From the NCBI GenBank assembly GCA_951812965.1, contig OX638341.1:1842438-1906437 (forward strand): 64,000 nucleotides of DNA, in the 5' to 3' direction. This DNA is from an uncultured Pseudohongiella sp. Lineage in GTDB: Bacteria > Pseudomonadota > Gammaproteobacteria > Pseudomonadales > Pseudohongiellaceae. Positions 56,174-64,000 of this stretch are shown here, piece by piece (position 1 is the stretch's first letter; each line of letters opens with the position of its first letter). The notes under the pieces are model-generated. The model saw nothing but the letters and a program-made list of their open reading frames with translations, was not told the origin of the DNA and ran no database searches. The position numbers and the translations under genes were made by a program.

Positions 56174-56602
56174 CTACATTGCTTGTGCCGGCTCACCCAG
56201 CAGGGTTTCGATGCGGGCGAGTCTGTCCGTGGTTTCAAGTTGGAACGAATGCAAGTCCCGCCTTATCGAAGATACTTCTTGCGTTATAGAAGATACTTCC
56301 TGCCTTATCGAAGATACTTCTTGCGTTATAGAAGATACTTCCTGCCTTATCGAAGATACTTCTTGCCCAAACGAAGATACTTCTTGCCCTAACGAAGATA
56401 CTTCTTGCCCTAACGAAGATACTTCCTGGCTGAAGCCGGACATTCCTCCTTTTATACCGACTATTTCCGTGCGCATGGCCGACAACTCCTGTCGGGTGGC
56501 GCTCGATTCCGAGTCGATTCGGCCCTCCAGGTAAAAGGTAACGGCGAGCAGGCCGATGACCAGTATGGCGTTTTCTTTCGCAATCGAGATCAGTTCGAGC
56601 AT
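56174..56602 (-). CDS. Small membrane-anchored coiled-coil protein with eight QEVSS heptads
   Basis: A 142-residue protein: an N-terminal helix (AILVIGLLAVTFYL) likely anchors it, then a coiled coil begins at EGRIDSESSATRQELSAMRTEI and continues as eight consecutive 7-residue units QEVSSxx, followed by RRDLHSFQLETTDRLARIETLL. ATG 56602 is chosen because AGGAG lies 9 bp upstream and the helix then sits at the start. No family is recognised. The unit is encoded by 21-bp direct repeats, so the coil could grow or shrink in frame. Confidence 0.7.
   Translation of the reverse strand: MLELISIAKENAILVIGLLAVTFYLEGRIDSESSATRQELSAMRTEIVGIKGGMSGFSQEVSSLGQEVSSLGQEVSSFGQEVSSIRQEVSSITQEVSSIRQEVSSITQEVSSIRRDLHSFQLETTDRLARIETLLGEPAQAM
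56262..56428. repeat. Eight 21-bp direct repeats inside the coiled-coil gene
   Basis: GAAGATACTTC recurs every 21 bp at 56268, 56289, 56310, 56331, 56352, 56373, 56394 and 56415. Two unit variants alternate at the 3' end (TTATC and TTATA contexts), pointing to duplication of a 42-bp block as well as of the single unit. Confidence 0.9.
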
Positions 56603-56856
56603 GATTGGCGACTCCTGTGAGTGGGTTCCTTGTCCCGCCAACATTGACGAGAACGACGCTATCACCAGCTTGACGGGGGGTCAAGAAATCCGGTGAATTC
56701 AGTGGTCGCCCCAAAACCACTGTTGGCCTGGCGCCACTGTCGCCCAAACTCTAGACGGAATTTGCCCGATTGCCCGGAAATGACGGTAAAAAGTTGCCCG
56801 ACGCCCTTTATCGATTCACGTTCCTCGATATCCATGGGCGCACTATGCTTTGATGT

Positions 56857-57249
56857 TTACAAGAGTTCGATCCTGCTGCTTAGACCCGGAGCCCCCGCAA
56901 GTTTCCTGTCGCTGGTAACCAGACTGGTAGATAATGTTTCAGCCAAAGCTACATATACTGCGTCGTAAGCGGAAACATTGGCTCGAAGTTGCCAGATTCT
57001 TTGCAGCAACGGCTCATGAGAGTGCCGTTCCACATCGAAATCTCTCCAACGTTTCAGCGCCAGGGCTCCCAAACGTTCATGGACAGTTTCCCTGAGCACA
57101 TAACGGCGCAGAGTCTGGGCAATCTCGAGATCGATCAAATGGGGAACGTGAATAATCTCGGTCTCATCCCTCAGGCGGAGGGACAGCCGCTTTCCAGCCG
57201 TTGTGTTCAGTAGCAACTCAATAGCGCTGGATGCGTCAATTACAATCAA
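56857..57249 (-). CDS. VapC-family PIN-domain toxin
   Basis: A 130-residue PIN ribonuclease: MIVIDASSAIELLL (first Asp), LIDLEIAQTLRRYV (Glu), SAYDAVYVALAE (Asp) and LVTSDRKLAGAPGL (fourth Asp). All catalytic residues are present. It overlaps the upstream antitoxin gene by 4 bp. Confidence 0.88.
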   Translation of the reverse strand: MIVIDASSAIELLLNTTAGKRLSLRLRDETEIIHVPHLIDLEIAQTLRRYVLRETVHERLGALALKRWRDFDVERHSHEPLLQRIWQLRANVSAYDAVYVALAETLSTSLVTSDRKLAGAPGLSSRIELL

Positions 57250-57476
57250 CGCAGTTCCCTTTCCGCGCGGATGATTTCCGCGGGCGATGGATCGAGCGCG
57301 ATTTCAGGTTGCGCCTGAATAGCGTCCAAAAGTTCATTTCGGCTTGGCCGCTCCAGCGCCCGTTCGATTTCACGCAAAATGAAGCGTGACATGGAAACAC
57401 CTTCGAGTGCCGCGCGAGCCTTCAGTCGTCGGTGAGTCGAAGTCGGAACATTCCGAATCTGAATCATAGTATTCAT
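57246..57476 (-). CDS. FitA-like ribbon-helix-helix antitoxin
   Basis: A 76-residue protein whose MIQIRNVPTSTHRRLKARAALEGVSMSRFILREIE block is the FitA/VapB ribbon-helix-helix domain; the C-terminal tail (DPSPAEIIRAERELR) would contact the toxin. ATG 57476 or ATG 57467 are both possible; the longer frame from 57506 is unlikely. It precedes the PIN toxin with a 4-bp overlap, as in fitAB/vapBC operons. Confidence 0.82.
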   Translation of the reverse strand: MNTMIQIRNVPTSTHRRLKARAALEGVSMSRFILREIERALERPSRNELLDAIQAQPEIALDPSPAEIIRAERELR

Positions 57477-57696
57477 GTGGATAGTATGAAAGCATGAAAA
57501 GTTCATGTAAAGGAATATTCGCGTCGGTTACGATTTCGAATGGGGTGAAACGCAACAGGTGGGACCGCCCAGCCAGGATCGCGAATCTCAGTGCACTTTC
57601 TGGCGGTCGAGTAAGTCTTACCTGTTCCGGGAGGACTTGATTTTCTGCAGTTCCTTGACGAAAAGTGGCTCGTCAGGGAGAAATAGTGCGTGCCTC

Positions 57697-59634
<1,938 letters not shown>

Positions 59635-59682
59635 CGGAAATTCCTGTGCTTCTCTGTTGATGGGCGCTGTTGATGAGTGCGT

Positions 59683-60561
59683 TTATGCCGCAGGGATCGG
59701 ATCGATTGCAAGACGCAGATTATCTATCAGGCGCGTGCCGCCCAGAAAGGCTGCGGCCAGGATGACGAGTTCCTGGTCTTCAATGCCGGCCGGGCGCAAG
59801 GTATGCGCGTTGCAGATTCCGAGATAATCAGGCTTAAAACCAGCCAGGGTCAATCTTTCGCGACCGCGGGCGGCGATTCCGGAGTAATCCCGTTCGCCAC
59901 TGCGGATCTCTTCAGTGATGCCACATAAAGTGAGATAGAGCGCCGGCGCCGCTTGCCGCTCTATCGCGGATAAATAAGCATTGCGCGAACTCCTGGCAAG
60001 ACCGTCGTCTTCGCGCAGGGTTTCCACGCCGGCGATGCGCGTATTCAAGCCGAGATCGGCCGCCAGCTTGCGGATAAGCAGAAACTGCTGGTAATCCTTG
60101 AGGCCGAAATAGGCAGTATCCGCCTGCACGAAATTGAGCAGTCTGGTAACCACCGTAGCCACGCCGTCGAAATGGCCCGGACGCGAAGCGCCGCACCAGC
60201 GTTCGGACAGTTCCGGCACATGCACCCGCGTCGTCAGTTCGGGGCGCTCGCCGTAAACTTCTTCCGCGGAAGGGTGCAGCAGCAGATTGCAGCCGTGCCG
60301 CGCCAGAATCTCCCGATCCTCATCGAATGTGCGCGGATAGGCGGCGTAATCTTCATTCGGGCCGAATTGCAGCGGGTTTACGAAAATCGTGACCACGCTG
60401 TAATCGCATTCTTCGCGGCAGCGCTCCAGCAAGGCGAGATGTCCCGCATGAATATTCCCCATGGTGGGAACGAGGCCGATGCTACATCCTCGGCGGCGCT
60501 GTTCTGCGAGCAAGTCGCGGGCATCGCTGATCCGTCTGACGCTGCGCATCAATGGAAACAA
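59683..60561 (-). CDS. panC: Pantothenate synthetase
   Basis: A 292-residue ligase joining pantoate and beta-alanine. Motifs: [17 protein letters not shown] (HxGH-type ATP site), [24 protein letters not shown], and [14 protein letters not shown]. It overlaps the panB stop by 13 bp, so panB and panC are co-translated. The canonical PTMGALHEGH reads [10 protein letters not shown] here, a small deviation. Confidence 0.95.
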   Translation of the reverse strand: MFPLMRSVRRISDARDLLAEQRRRGCSIGLVPTMGNIHAGHLALLERCREECDYSVVTIFVNPLQFGPNEDYAAYPRTFDEDREILARHGCNLLLHPSAEEVYGERPELTTRVHVPELSERWCGASRPGHFDGVATVVTRLLNFVQADTAYFGLKDYQQFLLIRKLAADLGLNTRIAGVETLREDDGLARSSRNAYLSAIERQAAPALYLTLCGITEEIRSGERDYSGIAARGRERLTLAGFKPDYLGICNAHTLRPAGIEDQELVILAAAFLGGTRLIDNLRLAIDPIPAA

Positions 60562-61361
60562 TGCTCCCTGGCAGGGAAGCGGCCGTTTTTCACCGCGGTC
60601 ACATAGGCTTTCACGGCGCCGGGGATGCCGTCTTCCGATTCGGTGAGGAAATTCTTGACGAATTTCGGTGTGATCGGCGAAATCCCGAGCACATCGTGCA
60701 GCACCATGATCTGGCCATCGGTTTCCGGGCCGGCGCCGATGCCGATTACCGGGATCTCAAGCAATTCGGTAATCGTCTTTGCCAGGGCCACCGGCACGCA
60801 TTCCAGCAGCAGCAGACTGGCGCCGGACTCTTCGAGCAATTGCGCCTCTTCGATGATCGAACGGGCCTGGCTGGTATCGCGGCCCTGCACGTGAAAGCCG
60901 CCGATGCGATTGACCGATTGCGGCGTCAGTCCCATGTGCGCGCAAACGGGAATGCCGCGTTCGGCGAGCAGGCGGGTGGTGTTGGCGATCCAGGCGCCGC
61001 CTTCGAGTTTGACGACCTGCGCTCCGGCCCGCATCAGTGCGGCGGCGTTCTGCAAGGTCTGGGACTCCGAGGCGTAGCTCATGAACGGCATGTCGCCCAT
61101 GAGCAAGGCGCCTTCGTTGCCGCGTTTGACGCAGTTCATGTGGTAAATCATGTCGTTCATCGTGACCGGCAAGGTGCTGTCATGCCCTTGCAGCACCATG
61201 CCGAGCGAGTCGCCGACGAGCAGCACTTCGACGCCGGCCCTTGCCGCCACGCCGGCGAAACAGGCGTCATAGGCCGCGAGGCAGACGAATTTCTCGCCCG
61301 CGCGCTTCATCTTCTTCAGATTCGTCAAGGTGACGGCGCCGGCCTTACGATGTGTGCTCAT
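60549..61361 (-). CDS. panB: 3-methyl-2-oxobutanoate hydroxymethyltransferase
   Basis: A 270-residue enzyme forming ketopantoate. Motifs: [21 protein letters not shown] (metal-binding Asp), [20 protein letters not shown] and [23 protein letters not shown] 61361 ([12 protein letters not shown]) matches the family start; the frame continues upstream to 61559 without support. It overlaps panC and lies 90 bp from pcnB. Confidence 0.95.
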   Translation of the reverse strand: MSTHRKAGAVTLTNLKKMKRAGEKFVCLAAYDACFAGVAARAGVEVLLVGDSLGMVLQGHDSTLPVTMNDMIYHMNCVKRGNEGALLMGDMPFMSYASESQTLQNAAALMRAGAQVVKLEGGAWIANTTRLLAERGIPVCAHMGLTPQSVNRIGGFHVQGRDTSQARSIIEEAQLLEESGASLLLLECVPVALAKTITELLEIPVIGIGAGPETDGQIMVLHDVLGISPITPKFVKNFLTESEDGIPGAVKAYVTAVKNGRFPAREHCFH

Positions 61362-61450
61362 GGCTATTCCCGCGCTAATACCCGCGCTGAAAATCGGGGC
61401 GGCGCATTGTATAAGTTTTTGGTCCTCGGGCGCACAATGCCGAATATTAC

Positions 61451-62785
61451 CTACTTGCGCCGGCTTCGTTTGCGGCGTCGGCGTTTCGGCCGAGACGAGA
61501 GCTGCTCCAGCATGTGGGTACGCTGATTTTCGTCGGCGTCCTGAAAAGTCGTCCACCACTCACCCATGCCGCCGGTGTCTTCGCCGCTGCTTTCGCGCAG
61601 GAGCAGAAAATCGTAGCCGGCGCGAAAACGCGAATGCTCGAAGCAATAGCTGACGCTGCGGCGGTCCCTGCGCTCAAGGCGGTTTTGCAGGTCCCAGATT
61701 TCCTTGCTGACGTTACTGATCCGGCGCGGAATCGTCGTATGTTGCGATTGCTCGATAACCACCTGTTCGGCAATTTCTCGCAATTGCATCAGGCTCCATT
61801 CGCCTTCCAGCCCGCTTAGCCCTCGCTGCAACGGCGGCCAGAGCAGCGCCGCCAGCAGGAAGCCCGGGGTGACGCCCAGCCCCCTGGCGATGCGATCGTC
61901 GCTGTTGTGCAGGGCCAGCGCCACCAGCCGGTCCGCGGGATCCATCGCCTCGCCCTCATCGACGAAGCCATGGCTGAACAGCGCCCGGTCGATGCCGTAG
62001 TTTCTGAGCATCCTGAAGGTTTCCGTGGCATGTCCCCCGCACAGCAGTTTCAGCAATTCGTCGAACAGCCGAGGGGAGGCGGCGGATTCGAGCAGATGGG
62101 AAAGTTCCCGGATCGGCGCTTCGGTGTCGCTATCCATGGTGAATTCGAGCTTGGCGGCGAAGCGGATGGCGCGCAACATGCGAACCGGGTCTTCGCGATA
62201 GCGTTCCCCGGCATCGCCGATCATGCGCAGGCGCCGCTCGCGCAGATCGCTCAGCCCGTCGTGGAAATCGAACAGCCGGAATCCGTCGGTCGAGTAATAA
62301 AGCGCGTTGACGGTGAAGTCCCGGCGGTCGGCGTCTTCATTCATGTCGCCGTAGACATTGTCGATCAGGGTCATGCCGGCATGCGAGTGGGCGGAATCGA
62401 GTTTCCGGGATTGTTCGCGGGACGGCGCATCCTTGAACCGGTTGCTTGCATCATGATGGCCGCGGAACGTAGTCACTTCGATGACTTCCCGGCCAAAGCG
62501 GACATGGACGATTTTGAAACGGCGTCCGATGATGCGCGAACGGCGGAAAACCTGCCGCACGTCTTCGGGAAGCGCATCGGTGGCTATGTCGAAATCCTTC
62601 GGATGCAGGCCAAGCAGCAGGTCGCGCACGCAACCGCCGACCAGAAATGCGGAGAAGCCCGCGTTCTGCAGTCCGTGGATTACGCGCAACGCGGCCGGGG
62701 AGATGTCCTTGCGGGAAATGCCGTGTTCCGCTCGGGAAATGACCGCGGCATGTTCGATTCCCGGCAGCAAGTCGACTGAGTTCAC
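61451..62785 (-). CDS. pcnB: Poly(A) polymerase I
   Basis: A 444-residue nucleotidyltransferase. The active-site region reads [23 protein letters not shown], and [29 protein letters not shown] distinguishes bacterial PcnB from CCA-adding enzymes. The C-terminal tail is Lys/Arg-rich ([13 protein letters not shown]), as is usual. GTG 62785 is the start (AAGGGA upstream). It lies between a CbrB-like gene and panB; the folK gene normally found between pcnB and panB in gammaproteobacteria is absent. Confidence 0.93.
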   Translation of the reverse strand: MNSVDLLPGIEHAAVISRAEHGISRKDISPAALRVIHGLQNAGFSAFLVGGCVRDLLLGLHPKDFDIATDALPEDVRQVFRRSRIIGRRFKIVHVRFGREVIEVTTFRGHHDASNRFKDAPSREQSRKLDSAHSHAGMTLIDNVYGDMNEDADRRDFTVNALYYSTDGFRLFDFHDGLSDLRERRLRMIGDAGERYREDPVRMLRAIRFAAKLEFTMDSDTEAPIRELSHLLESAASPRLFDELLKLLCGGHATETFRMLRNYGIDRALFSHGFVDEGEAMDPADRLVALALHNSDDRIARGLGVTPGFLLAALLWPPLQRGLSGLEGEWSLMQLREIAEQVVIEQSQHTTIPRRISNVSKEIWDLQNRLERRDRRSVSYCFEHSRFRAGYDFLLLRESSGEDTGGMGEWWTTFQDADENQRTHMLEQLSSRPKRRRRKRSRRK

Positions 62786-62845
62786 GGTAGTCCCTTATCG
62801 AATCCGGAAGGCGGAGTCAGTGCGGAATGGTCGAAACGTCCGCCT

Positions 62846-64000
62846 TCAGGCGGACTGTTTCTTCTTTCGTGGAATGCCGTAGCGCTGGCGGCGCTCCCAC
62901 AGGCATTTGCGGCTGATGCCGAGTCTTTTCGCCAGTTCGGTTTCGGTCATGGAATCCTGATGCTCCAGTACGAAATGCTGGAAATAGTTCTCCAGGGAAA
63001 GTTCCTGACCCGCCTCGGCCGTATTTCCGGCTTTTAACCAATCGGAGCCGCGTTCTTTTCGGGCTGATTTCTCCATGGCCAGGAAGTCCTCGCCGATCGT
63101 GTCTCCTTCGGCAAGCACAACCGCGCGCTCGATGGCGTTTTCGAGTTCGCGTACATTTCCGGGCCAGTGGTAAGAGGTGATGGCGCGTTCGGCGCCCTTG
63201 CTGAAATGCATGGTTGGCGACTTGAGCCGATTGCAGGTGTCGCGCAGGATCGCCCCCGCCAATTCGAGGATGTCTTCGCCGCGCTCGCGCAAGGGCGGCA
63301 TCTGCAAGCGCATGACGTTGATCCGGTAATACAGGTCTTCACGGAATCTGCGCTCGGCCACGAGTTGCTTCAGATCGCGCTGGCTGGCGGCGATCAGCCG
63401 CATATTGATCCTGCGTGACTCGACCGCGCCGATCTTGCGGATTTCGCCGTCCTGCAGCACTCGCACCAGGCGACCTTGCGCCGTTAACGGTAACTCGCCG
63501 ATTTCATCGAGGAACAAAGTGCCGCCATCGGCGGCTTCGACCAGTCCCGTTCGCGCTTCGTTAGCTCCGGCGAACGCGCCTTTCTCGTGACCGAACAGTT
63601 CCGCCTCGATCAGGTTTTCGGGGATCGCGGCGCAATTGACCGCGACGATGGGATGCTCCCGGCCGCTCAATTCGTGGATCGCCCGCGCTATCAGTTCCTT
63701 GCCGGTGCCCGACTCACCATTGATCAACACCGGCGAGCCGGCACCCGCCAACTTGTGCACGCGGCGGAACAATTCCCGCATTTCCGGGCAGCGTCCGATC
63801 ATGCCGGCGATGTTTTCGTGCTCGCTGCCGTCCCGCGGCGCTGCGTGGCAGTGCTCCTCGAATATCTTTTCAACAGCAGCGATCAGTTCGCCATGGTCAA
63901 AGGGCTTGGCGATATAGTCCACCGCGCCGAGTTTCATCGAATCGATGGCCGAGCGAATGCTGGAATAGCTGGTCATGATCAGCACCGGCGCCGAAGTGGC
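62846..64000 (-). CDS. Sigma-54-dependent response regulator (NtrC/CbrB-like), cut by window end
   Basis: The frame is open to the window edge; its start lies outside. The visible receiver part (PVLIMTSYSS, DYIAKPF with the conserved Lys) lacks the phospho-Asp, which is further upstream. The AAA+ domain has Walker A GESGTGKELIARAIH, the sigma-54 loop reading GAFAGA instead of GAFTGA, Walker B GGTLFLDEIGE and YRINVMRLQMPPLRER. A Fis-type helix-turn-helix ends the protein (ELAKRLGISRKCLWERRQRYGI). Position before pcnB matches cbrB of Pseudomonas, so it may control carbon/nitrogen use; the identity with CbrB is inferred from synteny. Confidence 0.88.
   Translation of the reverse strand, partial: ATSAPVLIMTSYSSIRSAIDSMKLGAVDYIAKPFDHGELIAAVEKIFEEHCHAAPRDGSEHENIAGMIGRCPEMRELFRRVHKLAGAGSPVLINGESGTGKELIARAIHELSGREHPIVAVNCAAIPENLIEAELFGHEKGAFAGANEARTGLVEAADGGTLFLDEIGELPLTAQGRLVRVLQDGEIRKIGAVESRRINMRLIAASQRDLKQLVAERRFREDLYYRINVMRLQMPPLRERGEDILELAGAILRDTCNRLKSPTMHFSKGAERAITSYHWPGNVRELENAIERAVVLAEGDTIGEDFLAMEKSARKERGSDWLKAGNTAEAGQELSLENYFQHFVLEHQDSMTETELAKRLGISRKCLWERRQRYGIPRKKKQSA

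Overview
The window looks like chromosomal DNA of a GC-rich, aerobic, heterotrophic gammaproteobacterium; genus not resolved. Reasons: two TonB-dependent receptors, the gene order (CbrB-like regulator)-pcnB-panB-panC, a DUF3301 protein, lldP, ppdK and acs, and REP-like palindromes with GTAG heads together with a REP-associated tyrosine transposase. There is no prophage, integron, plasmid replication gene or CRISPR array. Most genes are dense and GC-rich; the exception is one AT-rich gene at 20.9-23.6 kb.

Layout. 1-1.4 kb: C-terminally cut subtilisin-like protease. 1.6-8.0 kb: sucrose/fructoside utilisation locus (GPH symporter, GH68 enzyme, TonB receptor, divergent LacI regulator with two tandem palindromic operators). 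8.1-16.3 kb: class B3 metallo-beta-lactamase-like protein, MacAB-type ABC exporter, YIP1 protein, MATE exporter, DUF3301 protein, FabH-like synthase. 16.7-20.7 kb: VapBC module with a frameshifted toxin, selenocysteine tRNA, M48 lipoprotein protease, penicillin-acylase-type lipoprotein. 20.9-25.3 kb: AT-rich putative secreted metalloprotease, TGGGACACCCA repeat cluster, REP-associated transposase. 25.3-38.4 kb: Pit phosphate transporter, aspartoacylase-like plus GCS2-like pair, selB, lldP, a 7 x 72-bp repeat array capped by perfect palindromes, ppdK, CocE-type hydrolase. 38.5-46.5 kb: second TonB receptor, serine hydrolase, two convergent squalene/phytoene-synthase paralogues, D-2-hydroxyacid dehydrogenase, second PIN module. 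46.6-56.6 kb: selA, MFS exporter, TPR-MoxR-transglutaminase-DUF58 operon, a heptad-repeat coiled-coil protein. 56.9-64 kb: third PIN module, acs, panC, panB, pcnB, and a sigma-54 response regulator cut by the window end.

How the genes fit together. Sucrose or a fructoside would cross the outer membrane through the receptor, the inner membrane through the GPH symporter, and be split by a GH68 enzyme that has no visible signal peptide. selA, selB and selC give the selenocysteine insertion machinery apart from selD, with no selenoprotein seen here. LldP, PpdK and Acs support growth on lactate, pyruvate and acetate. The MoxR operon resembles envelope-linked MoxR/DUF58/transglutaminase systems. 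Repeats are the most unusual part: REP-like palindromes at four places (one inside the DUF58 reading frame), an amplified 72-bp array between two such palindromes, a 77-bp triplicate, and a separate repeat family next to the transposase.
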